This document shows, in pieces, positions 1-5,660 of a stretch of DNA of 5,660 nt. The position numbers and the translations under genes are program-made. Origin of the DNA: Anaerolineales bacterium (lineage in GTDB: Bacteria; Chloroflexota; Anaerolineae; Anaerolineales; E44-bin32); NCBI GenBank assembly GCA_030606845.1, contig JAUWFP010000157.1:1-5660 (forward strand). The letters run 5' to 3'. The notes under the pieces are model-generated. The model made no database searches, was not told the origin of the DNA, and worked only from the letters and a program-made list of their open reading frames with translations. Positions within the stretch are counted from its first letter, which is position 1, and each line of letters begins with the position of its first letter.

Positions 1-711
1 GGCTTGCTGGCTGTCGTCGAATTCTTCAACATCACCTGCTTTAAGGTAATCTTTTACCTGGTCCATCCGCAGTGGTGCAGTGGTCCCTCGCGGTTCTGAT
101 GGAGGTGGTAAAGGTTTGCCCTGCTGGAGAAAGCGCAGCGCCCGAGCGGCTTCCTTCTCGCCGGGGATCAGGCGCAGAGCGCGCTCAGCGGCATCCTTGG
201 CGCGATCTACCTTACCGTCCGTTTGGAGGATCGAGGCAACTGCGAGATATTCGTAGACCGCCTCTCGCTTGCGACCCAATCGTTCGAAGGTCATGGCCAA
301 TTTGGTCCGCGTATTGAGGTCACCGGGAACCATCCGGGCGATCTGGGACCAGTTATCGATGGCCTTATCCGCGTCTCGACGCTTGAGGTGCAGCTCAGCC
401 GCGGCGGTCCGCTGGGCGACAGCGCTGTCGATTTGATTCATGAGTTCGAGAATTTCGGATGTTTTTTCTACGGGTACGGGGTCATCCGGGGCTAATTTCG
501 CTGCGTGTTGATAGACTTCGAGCGCTTCTTGGTATTTCTCCGACTCTAAGAGCGCCAGCCCGAGACTCGTCAAGGCCCCAGGATTGTCGGCTTTCAGTGC
601 GAGCGCCTTGCGGTAATACTCGATCGCTCGGTCCCATTGGAGATCCCAAGCTGCTGAGTGCCCAAGGCGCATGGATTCTTCGAAGAGTTCTTGGCGTTCT
701 GTCATGCCCAT
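1..711 (-). CDS. TPR-repeat protein, N-terminal part (runs off left edge)
   Basis: This frame is open for 237 codons from ATG at 711 to the window edge, and the stop lies outside. The protein is helical and built of tetratricopeptide repeats. The clearest are residues 19-42 (AAWDLQWDRAIEYYRKALAL) and 43-76 (ALTSLGLALLESEKYQEALE, then AAKLAPDD), each with the W/L-G-Y-A-P spacing of the family. More divergent repeats lie at about 102-131, 132-165 and 166-184. A Pro-rich stretch at 199-207 (KPLPPPSEP) ends the repeat block, and an acidic segment follows, so another domain may begin outside the window. TPRs mediate protein-protein contacts, so no enzymatic role can be assigned. There is no signal peptide or membrane segment, so it is probably cytoplasmic. 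A second ATG at 705 is an alternative start. Neither start has a clear Shine-Dalgarno, and the leader is AT-rich. The call as a real TPR gene is firm; the function is unknown. Confidence 0.88.
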   Translation of the reverse strand, partial: MGMTERQELFEESMRLGHSAAWDLQWDRAIEYYRKALALKADNPGALTSLGLALLESEKYQEALEVYQHAAKLAPDDPVPVEKTSEILELMNQIDSAVAQRTAAAELHLKRRDADKAIDNWSQIARMVPGDLNTRTKLAMTFERLGRKREAVYEYLAVASILQTDGKVDRAKDAAERALRLIPGEKEAARALRFLQQGKPLPPPSEPRGTTAPLRMDQVKDYLKAGDVEEFDDSQQA

Positions 712-740
712 ACTTTTTATTAAAATAGGTTAGAGAGGCG

Positions 741-749
741 AGTATAGCA
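741..749 (-). promoter_or_regulatory. Extended -10 promoter element for the TPR gene
   Basis: Read on the minus strand, the bases are TGCTATACT, an exact TGn extension followed by TATACT (5 of 6 matches to TATAAT). Transcription would begin near 734 and give a leader of only about 22 nt before ATG at 711. No convincing -35 hexamer lies 16-18 bp upstream, which is tolerable for an extended -10 promoter. It suggests the TPR gene can be transcribed separately from polA. This is a pattern match only. Confidence 0.5.
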
Positions 750-791
750 CAAGTTGGAAGCGGTCGCCGTTCAGATTGTCAGGCATAAACA

Positions 792-834
792 GCCAGCTTG
801 AAAGTTTACAATTTGAGATGATATGGAAGCTGAC
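792..834 (-). terminator. Weak candidate terminator hairpin after polA
   Basis: On the minus strand GTCAGCTT (834-827) can pair with AAGCTGGC (799-792), with one G-T wobble, across a 27-nt loop. A modest T-containing run (TGTTTAT) follows, 7-50 nt beyond the polA stop. The long loop and poor T-tract make it a marginal intrinsic terminator. polA may instead end by another mechanism or read through into the TPR gene. Confidence 0.22.
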
Positions 835-840
835 CTGCGC

Positions 841-3621
841 TCATAGCGGCTGCATGTCTGCCCAATTCGACCCTGCTTTTGCATCCGTCTTTAATGGCAC
901 GACAAGACGATAAGCATCCTGCATGACATTCTGAACGATGGCGGTGGTTTGCTCAATCTCACCTTCAGGACATTCAAGCACAAGCTCATCATGCACCTGC
1001 AGCAGCATGCGGGCTGAGAGATCGGCGCTTGCTAATTGTTCGGGCAGGTTGAGCATCGCCAGTTTGATGATGTCAGCGGCCGTACCCTGGATGGGTGCGT
1101 TTATAGCTTCGCGGTTCGCCCGGGAGCGGTCCATCTCAGAGACAGCGGCGCCGCTCACCAATTGCGGGAAGTACCGTCGCCGGCCTAGAAGGGTAGTGAC
1201 ATAACCTTTCTCGACGACTTCTTCTCGAATGCTGTCCAGGTAGCTTTTTACTCCCGGGAAGCGTTCAAAGTATGCACTAACGAAGTTTTCAGCTTCAGCC
1301 AGGGTGAGATCTGTGGTTCGTGTTAATCCAAAGGGGCTCATACCGTAGATCAAACCGAAATTGACAGCTTTGGCGTGGCGACGCATGGCCGAGGTAACGT
1401 CCTCGATACTGGTCCCGTAAATCGCCGCTGCCGTCGTTGCGTGGATATCCTGATCATCTTGGAATGCTTCAATCATCGCCTCGTCCTCTGCGATGTGAGC
1501 GACGATGCGTAATTCAATCTGGGAGTAGTCCACACTAAGTAGTAAATGACCGGCGGCGGGGATGAATGCGCGGCGAATCTCCCTGCCGAGATCTGTCCGT
1601 ATTGGGATATTCTGGAGGTTGGGGTTAGACGATGCCAGGCGGCCCGTCACCGATCCGGTTTGGTTGTAGGAAGTGTGCACCCGGTTTGTCTCTGGATTCA
1701 CCTGTTGGGGGAATGAATCCGCATACGTCGACTTGAGTTTGGCGATTTCGCGCTGCTTGAGGATTAATTCTATGATGGGGTGGGCTTCTCTCAGTTCATT
1801 CAGCACCGCAGCCGCTGTGGAATAATGTCCAGAAGCAGTTCGGCGGGTGCGGCCAGGAGGTTCTAATCCCAGCTCTTCGAATAACACAGTCGAGAGTTGC
1901 TGCGTTGAGTTGATGTTGAAACCATGACCGACAATTTCATAGATCTGCTGTTCGAGGGTCTCTAGTTGGGTTGCCATGTTTTCAGAGAGGCCAACTAGGA
2001 AATCGGTGTCCAGCGAGATCCCGGCCAGTTCCATGTCGGCAAGGATGGGGATGAAAGGCATCTCCACTTCTTCGAAGACCGACATCTGGCTCTTTTCTTC
2101 TAATTCACGTTTCAACTCGGGCTTCAAGCGGAGGCAGATCTCAGCATCGGCGATAGCGTATGGGGCAACTTCTGCAATGGGAACATCGGCCATCGATTTC
2201 TGCCCACGGCCGCTGCCGATCAATTCTTTAATCTCCATCATCTGGATGCCCAAACGAACCCAGGCTAAATTTTTCAAACCCAGATTGCGAGAGGATGGAT
2301 CGCAGAGCCACTCGGCGATCATCGTGTCGAACGACAAAGGTTCAACGATCAAGCCGTTCCGGGCAAGGATGGTGAAATCATATTTAAGGTTGTGTCCAAT
2401 TTTTGGAATCTTGGCATCCGTTAGAGACTCGCCCAGCGCCTGGATGACGTCTTCAAGAATAAGCTGCGGACCACCGGCGTACAGCGGATTGTGACCTATG
2501 GGCAGGTAATAGCCTTCTTCCGGTTTCAACGCCAAGGATATGCCCACAAGGTCTGCAGTCATTGGGTCAGTGCCTGTGGTTTCGGTGTCGAAGGCGATCT
2601 GCTTGGCAGTTCGCAGTTCAGCTTTTAAGCGGGCGAGGGCTTCAAGAGAATCAACCACAGTGGTCTGGATAAGGCTTTTTACCGGTACGGTTGCATTTGA
2701 GGTGAACATGTTGAGCTGTCCAGCCTCGACGGGTCCTGTCCCCCCGGGGATTCTGTCTACGAGAGTGCGAAACTCCAGCTCGCGAAAAAGGTTCAATACT
2801 CCCTCACGGTTGTATCCAGCAGCCCGGCAAGCATCCAGGTTAAATTCAATCGGGACGTCGGTGACGATCTCGCCCAACTTGCGACTGAGATAAGCCATCT
2901 CCCGGTTCTCTTCCAGCTTCGACTGAAAACGCTTCGGTATGTCTTCGAGATGTTCGTAGATTCCATCCAGGTCATCGAATTCTTGCAAGAGTTTGACAGA
3001 TGTTTTCTCGCCGATCCCGCGCACACCGGGGATGTTGTCACTTGAATCTCCCACCATGGCTTTATGATCCACCAGCTGGGATGGTTCCAGGTTATACCGG
3101 GCTCTCACTTGCTTGGGCCCATAATCCAACGCCTCAGAAAGTTTTTTTCCGGCCAAGCGTATTAAGACATTATCGTCAACAAGTTGGAGGAGATCGCGGT
3201 CGCCAGTGAGGATGATGACCTCTACCCCTTCGTTGGATGCCAGGCGCGCAACGGTGCCGAGCACGTCATCCGCTTCGTATCCCTCGGCCTCAAAAATCGG
3301 GATCCCGAAGGTGTTCACCACTTCGCGAATACGATCGATCTGCAGGCGTAGATCGTCGGGCATTTTTTCGCGAGTTGCTTTGTACTCCGGGTAGATGTCA
3401 TCTCGAAATGTTTTGCCAGTATCAAAAGAAACTGCGAGATATTCTGGGGATTCACTCTCGAGCAAGCGGAGTAAAACGGACGTAAAGCCATATGTCCCAG
3501 CGGTGGGTTCCCCCGATTTTGTGATCCAGCGCGAACCTCCGCCCACGCCTGTCAGCGCGAAGTAGGTTCGATAGGCAAGAGCGTGGCCGTCTATAAGAAA
3601 GAGGCGTGGCTTAGAGGACAT
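841..3621 (-). CDS. polA: DNA polymerase I (5' nuclease, proofreading exonuclease, polymerase)
   Basis: Complete 926-residue family A polymerase, of the usual length, for Okazaki-fragment processing and repair gap filling. The 5' nuclease domain (about 6-290) keeps its acidic metal ligands: D11, D67, E111/E113/E116, D118/D119, D141/D143 and GDSSDNIPGV (191-200), with helix-hairpin-helix GIGEKT after it. A linker (about 291-315) contains QLNMF. The 3'-5' exonuclease (about 320-505) appears active: D345-T-E347 (Exo I), N411-x3-D415 (Exo II) and Y488-x3-D492 (Exo III). The polymerase (about 515-926) has the TGRLASSNPNLQNIP segment (659-673), motif A DYSQIELR (698-705, steric-gate E703), motif B RRHAKAVNFGLIYG (747-760, F755 at the dideoxy-discriminating site) and motif C VHDE (876-879). 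Compared with E. coli, a short Gly-rich insertion (about 25-35) precedes the SGEPTAGTYGF motif. The ATG at 3621 has GGAG 5 nt upstream. Nothing looks truncated or frameshifted. Confidence 0.99.
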   Translation of the reverse strand: MSSKPRLFLIDGHALAYRTYFALTGVGGGSRWITKSGEPTAGTYGFTSVLLRLLESESPEYLAVSFDTGKTFRDDIYPEYKATREKMPDDLRLQIDRIREVVNTFGIPIFEAEGYEADDVLGTVARLASNEGVEVIILTGDRDLLQLVDDNVLIRLAGKKLSEALDYGPKQVRARYNLEPSQLVDHKAMVGDSSDNIPGVRGIGEKTSVKLLQEFDDLDGIYEHLEDIPKRFQSKLEENREMAYLSRKLGEIVTDVPIEFNLDACRAAGYNREGVLNLFRELEFRTLVDRIPGGTGPVEAGQLNMFTSNATVPVKSLIQTTVVDSLEALARLKAELRTAKQIAFDTETTGTDPMTADLVGISLALKPEEGYYLPIGHNPLYAGGPQLILEDVIQALGESLTDAKIPKIGHNLKYDFTILARNGLIVEPLSFDTMIAEWLCDPSSRNLGLKNLAWVRLGIQMMEIKELIGSGRGQKSMADVPIAEVAPYAIADAEICLRLKPELKRELEEKSQMSVFEEVEMPFIPILADMELAGISLDTDFLVGLSENMATQLETLEQQIYEIVGHGFNINSTQQLSTVLFEELGLEPPGRTRRTASGHYSTAAAVLNELREAHPIIELILKQREIAKLKSTYADSFPQQVNPETNRVHTSYNQTGSVTGRLASSNPNLQNIPIRTDLGREIRRAFIPAAGHLLLSVDYSQIELRIVAHIAEDEAMIEAFQDDQDIHATTAAAIYGTSIEDVTSAMRRHAKAVNFGLIYGMSPFGLTRTTDLTLAEAENFVSAYFERFPGVKSYLDSIREEVVEKGYVTTLLGRRRYFPQLVSGAAVSEMDRSRANREAINAPIQGTAADIIKLAMLNLPEQLASADLSARMLLQVHDELVLECPEGEIEQTTAIVQNVMQDAYRLVVPLKTDAKAGSNWADMQPL

Positions 3622-3626
3622 AGGGT

Positions 3627-3630
3627 CTCC
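3627..3630 (-). promoter_or_regulatory. Ribosome binding site of polA
   Basis: GGAG on the minus strand lies 5 nt before ATG at 3621 (CTGGAGACCCTATG). It supports that start, which also places the conserved first nuclease aspartate at residue 11, as expected for PolA. Confidence 0.75.
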
Positions 3631-3650
3631 AGGATAAGCTCATTTTAGTG

Positions 3651-3664
3651 ATTGTAGCATTATA
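3651..3664 (-). promoter_or_regulatory. polA promoter -10 region (two overlapping candidates)
   Basis: On the minus strand a perfect TATAAT (3664-3659) is followed by TACAAT (3656-3651), the latter with a TGC extension just before it (TGCTACAAT). Either would start transcription about 20-30 nt before the polA ATG. The -35 side is weak: TTGAAT at 3689-3684 lies 19 bp from TATAAT, longer than the preferred 17. The extended -10 TGCTACAAT may be the main element. This is a pattern match only. Confidence 0.5.
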
Positions 3665-3674
3665 TATCTGCTGC

Positions 3675-3686
3675 AATGGATCCATT
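3675..3686. repeat. 12-bp perfect palindrome upstream of polA
   Basis: AATGGATCCATT reads identically on both strands. It occupies the space between the candidate -35 and -10 boxes of polA, where a dimeric repressor could block RNA polymerase. A 12-bp palindrome is expected about once by chance somewhere in a window of this size, so only its position makes it notable. Confidence 0.45.
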
Positions 3687-3713
3687 CAAAGCAAGTGCCA
3701 ACTGGACAATAGA

Positions 3714-3740
3714 TAACGCCTGGCTCATCACCAGGCGTTA
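3714..3740 (-). terminator. Hairpin terminator after the lipoprotein gene
   Basis: TAACGCCTGG (3714-3723) and CCAGGCGTTA (3731-3740) are perfect inverted repeats of 10 bp around a 7-nt loop. On the minus strand the stem begins about 30 nt past the lipoprotein stop and is followed by TCTATTGTCC, which is only moderately T-rich. The stem is strong and well placed between two same-strand genes. The weak T-tract leaves open an RNA-stabilising or factor-assisted role instead of classic intrinsic termination. The plus-strand side is not T-rich, so it does not look bidirectional. Confidence 0.68.
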
Positions 3741-3769
3741 AAGTTATGGGTTCTCGGGGTCAGACTGTT

Positions 3770-4879
3770 TCACCGTCGAATATGCGGGAAAAGCCAGAAC
3801 GCCGCATCATCATCAGGTGAACCATTGGCTGTTACTGCTAGAACGAACTCGACTGATTTTCCGGCCAAGAAACTTAAGTCGACATCAAGGAATCGAATAT
3901 TGCCATCGTAGGTCTCAGTCCACGAATCGATGTTCTGCAGTGGACCGCCGTCTGCTCGATAATTCAGTTGAAATTTCACGTTACAGTTGGGGCTGTTGTG
4001 GAGACAACCGACGATGGTCTTGAATTGGTCTCCTGACTGAACGATGAAAGCCGGGAATTTGCCCGTAATCACGCCAGTGTTGGCCCATTGTGGAAAAGTG
4101 AGTAGTGCGGGCTCATTTTCGGTCCGACCATCTTCCAGTTTTGGCTCGTCAATTTTAGCAACGAAACCGTCGTTCGATAATGAACCCGGACAGGGGAGCA
4201 CGCCTGCAGCGCTGCGCCATTCGGCCGAGCAGTAGTTGGCGACGAAGTCATATGCAATCGTTTCGCCGACGCCCGGGGTTTTGATCTCAACGTAGAAAGC
4301 GACGTCCCCAGTACCGCCGATCCCAAAAACCACACCGCTGTCTGAGCGGAGCTTCCAATTCCCTATAAACGCCCCACCTTCATTTGGGGCTGTGAGATCC
4401 ACAGAGATATCTACCGTCTGATTGGGTGCAACGCTGCCGACAAGCGGCTTCGAAGCAGGACCGCCCATAGAATCGCCGGAATCGAAGACGAGCGCATAGC
4501 TGGAATTCCATGTGCAAGACCCTGTGTTGCGCAAGCGCCAGGTCTTTGTGAATGCCTCTCCCTGTGCGAGTTCGGTCCCGTCTGGGATGGTTACATCGGA
4601 TACAAAAGCGGCGCGGTTGCAGGGCACTTCTGTCGTTGTGGGAATAGGCGTATTCGTGTTCGTTGGCGATGCCGAAAGTTCGGTCGCTGTCGCAGGAGGA
4701 GGCGTAAGGGCGATGGTTGGCGGAGGTTCCTGCGTTTCACCTGCAGAATCCGTCAGTCGAGCCTCAACCGTTTGGGCGGCATAAGTGGGGAGCGGATCCG
4801 GAGTGGAAGCTGCCCCGGGAAGGTTGCAGGCGATCGCACCGAGGATCAATACTGCGCAAAAGAGTAAAGGGCGTTTCAT
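3770..4879 (-). CDS. Exported lipoprotein with NBR1-type Ig-like domain
   Basis: A 369-residue protein numbered from ATG at 4879. An in-frame TTG directly before it (4882) is less likely, because the strong AAGGAAGG lies 6 nt from the ATG but only 3 nt from the TTG. The N-terminus is a lipoprotein signal: basic MKRP, a hydrophobic core to about residue 17, then AIAC with the lipidated Cys at 18. A Thr/Pro/Ala-rich spacer (about 20-85) would hold the rest away from the membrane. Residues about 87-200 form an NBR1-like Ig domain, with the diagnostic TKTWRLRNTGSCTWNSSY (112-129), the later VAPNQTVDISVDLTAPNEGG, and GNWKLRSDSGVVFG. Residues about 205-369 form a second, apparently beta-rich domain with paired Cys (217/230 and 292/299) ending in FWLFPHI. 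I recall this architecture from Anaerolineae lipoproteins; its ligand is unknown. It has its own promoter and terminator, so it is probably monocistronic. Confidence 0.9.
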   Translation of the reverse strand: MKRPLLFCAVLILGAIACNLPGAASTPDPLPTYAAQTVEARLTDSAGETQEPPPTIALTPPPATATELSASPTNTNTPIPTTTEVPCNRAAFVSDVTIPDGTELAQGEAFTKTWRLRNTGSCTWNSSYALVFDSGDSMGGPASKPLVGSVAPNQTVDISVDLTAPNEGGAFIGNWKLRSDSGVVFGIGGTGDVAFYVEIKTPGVGETIAYDFVANYCSAEWRSAAGVLPCPGSLSNDGFVAKIDEPKLEDGRTENEPALLTFPQWANTGVITGKFPAFIVQSGDQFKTIVGCLHNSPNCNVKFQLNYRADGGPLQNIDSWTETYDGNIRFLDVDLSFLAGKSVEFVLAVTANGSPDDDAAFWLFPHIRR

Positions 4880-4885
4880 CAAATA

Positions 4886-4893
4886 CCTTCCTT
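4886..4893 (-). promoter_or_regulatory. Ribosome binding site that decides the lipoprotein start
   Basis: AAGGAAGG on the minus strand ends 6 nt before ATG at 4879 and 3 nt before TTG at 4882. The spacing favours the ATG, removing one residue from the longest possible reading. Confidence 0.75.
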
Positions 4894-4951
4894 ACGAATC
4901 GACCGTTCGAATGAAATGAGTCTTTATTACATATTTCACTTTCTACCCAGC

Positions 4952-4980
4952 ATGCTACAGCGCACTCGCCTGCGGGTCAA
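4952..4980 (-). promoter_or_regulatory. Sigma70-like promoter of the lipoprotein gene
   Basis: On the minus strand TTGACC (4980-4975, 5 of 6 to TTGACA) is separated by exactly 17 bp from TAGCAT (4957-4952, 4 of 6 to TATAAT). Transcription would begin near 4945, giving a 5' leader of about 65 nt. No riboswitch-like structure is evident in that leader. It is the best two-box promoter in the window, and it supports transcription of the lipoprotein gene independently of miaB. Confidence 0.55.
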
Positions 4981-4983
4981 GTG

Positions 4984-5018
4984 GGATCTAGCGGTACGAT
5001 GCGCGTTGGATTAGATCC
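4984..5018. repeat. 7-bp inverted repeat between miaB and the lipoprotein promoter
   Basis: GGATCTA (4984-4990) and TAGATCC (5012-5018) are perfect inverted repeats around a 21-nt spacer, just upstream of the TTGACC box. With no T-tract and a long loop it is a poor terminator for miaB. It could be a two-half-site operator or chance. Confidence 0.3.
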
Positions 5019-5078
5019 AGAGCGAGTGTATACAACTTAATGGTACATGAATTAGGGCAGGTAAAGTTTTGAATAGCC

Positions 5079-5660
5079 TCAGCCGTCTAACACTGGTGCG
5101 CCGATCATGCTCCACGGACCAGCCCACTCGATTTTCACTTTGACGAGCTCACCGAGGAGATCCACTTCGGATTCAAAGAAAACCAACTTGTTTGTGCGCG
5201 TCCGCCATTTCCAGCGAGCATCACGTTTCTCCTCGACAAGAACCTCCTCCGTGTTTCCAACGAAGCGGGCGTTTATCCGCTCTGCGATCTTCGCCTGCAA
5301 ATCCTCCAGCGCCCGAAATCGGCTCATTTTTTCTTCAGCGGAGATGTCGTCTTGCATGCGCCGTGCGGAAACGGTCTGTGGTCGGGGGGAGTATCGCGCC
5401 AGATGGGCAACGTCTAATGCGAGTTCTTCTAAAAGATCGTACGATCTCTGGAATTGTGATTCTGTCTCACCCGGGAATCCAACGATGATGTCTGTGGCGA
5501 TTGAAACTCCGGGGATGGTCTCTCTGATTTTATGGATGAGGTGACGGTAATCGTCGGAGGTGTAACCGCGGTGCATGCGGTCGAGAATTTCGTCGTCGCC
5601 AGATTGAATCGGGACCTCAATATGTTCGCAAACCTTGGGAAGCGAGGCTATAGCTTTAAT
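5079..5660 (-). CDS. miaB: MiaB-type tRNA methylthiotransferase, C-terminal part (runs off right edge)
   Basis: The last 193 residues and stop of a radical-SAM methylthiotransferase. MiaB converts i6A37 to ms2i6A37 in tRNAs reading U-starting codons, in the cytoplasm. Seen here (numbered from the window edge): the end of the radical-SAM barrel with KVCEHIEVPIQSGDDEIL (9-26), MHRGYT (29-34), DIIVGFPGETE (57-67) and YSPRPQT (90-96), then a TRAM RNA-binding domain (about 130-190) containing RTRTNKLVFFE. The RTRTNKLVFFE segment and YSPRP favour MiaB over the relatives RimO and MtaB. The N-terminal MTTase domain and the CxxxCxxC cluster ligands lie outside the window. The usual RPGT is RPQT here, a small deviation in a loop. 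The reading frame is open to the edge, so the ATG at 5576 is internal and not the start. Confidence 0.9.
   Translation of the reverse strand: MKAIASLPKVCEHIEVPIQSGDDEILDRMHRGYTSDDYRHLIHKIRETIPGVSIATDIIVGFPGETESQFQRSYDLLEELALDVAHLARYSPRPQTVSARRMQDDISAEEKMSRFRALEDLQAKIAERINARFVGNTEEVLVEEKRDARWKWRTRTNKLVFFESEVDLLGELVKVKIEWAGPWSMIGAPVLDG

Noticed and set aside
72..728. Three overlapping plus-strand open frames at the left end
   Set aside because: They are antisense to the TPR gene, whose minus-strand frame is open throughout and gives a coherent repeat protein.
1976..2494. A 172-codon plus-strand open frame inside polA
   Set aside because: It is antisense to the conserved exonuclease/polymerase coding sequence. 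Its composition is Ser/Arg/Ile-rich low complexity, typical of a mirror frame, and it has no recognisable domain.
4880..4882. TTG start for the lipoprotein
   Set aside because: It is only 3 nt from the Shine-Dalgarno, whereas the adjacent ATG at 4879 has the better 6-nt spacing.
5027..5034. TGTATACA palindrome as an operator or -10 box
   Set aside because: An 8-bp palindrome is common by chance. It lies far upstream of the better-supported lipoprotein promoter and has no partner -35.
5107..5544. A 145-codon plus-strand open frame opposite miaB
   Set aside because: It lies wholly antisense to a conserved MiaB C-terminus, is Ser/Arg-rich, and matches no family I recognise.
5079..5576. A shorter MiaB reading starting at ATG 5576
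   Set aside because: The same frame continues upstream to the window edge with conserved MiaB sequence, so that ATG is the internal Met of MHRGYT.
1..5660. A defence system, mobile element, CRISPR array or single functional operon
   Set aside because: There are no direct-repeat arrays, transposase or integrase motifs, or terminal repeats. The four genes are ordinary families separated by gaps with their own promoter-like elements.

Overview
The window looks like an ordinary chromosomal segment of a free-living bacterium, most likely Chloroflexota of the Anaerolineae type. The clade call is an inference. It rests mainly on the lipoprotein at 3770-4879, whose layout (lipid-anchored Cys, Thr/Pro-rich linker, NBR1-type Ig-like domain, Cys-containing beta domain ending in a W/F-x-x-P-x-I tail) I recall as recurrent in that group. 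The style of the PolA N-terminus and the MiaB C-terminus agrees with it. Nothing here points to a plasmid, phage, insertion sequence, CRISPR array or RNA gene.

All four genes lie on the minus strand, so they are read from right to left. At the right edge (5079-5660) is the C-terminal 193 residues of a MiaB-type tRNA methylthiotransferase. A 199-bp gap follows, with a 7-bp inverted repeat, a good sigma70-like promoter and a strong Shine-Dalgarno. Next is an exported lipoprotein (3770-4879). A 148-bp gap then holds a perfect 10-bp-stem hairpin, a 12-bp palindrome, overlapping -10 boxes and an SD ahead of a complete DNA polymerase I gene (841-3621). After a 129-bp gap with an extended -10 box comes the N-terminal 237 residues of a TPR protein, which runs off the left edge (1-711).

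The genes share a strand but are separated by 129-199 bp. Each of the three complete gaps carries a promoter-like element, so I read them as independently transcribed neighbours and not one operon. They have no obvious common pathway: tRNA modification, an envelope lipoprotein, DNA repair/replication, and a TPR scaffold.

I found no undescribed system. The points most worth checking are a probable beta-clamp-binding pentapeptide in the PolA inter-domain linker, a palindrome sitting over the polA promoter, and the uncharacterised C-terminal domain of the lipoprotein.
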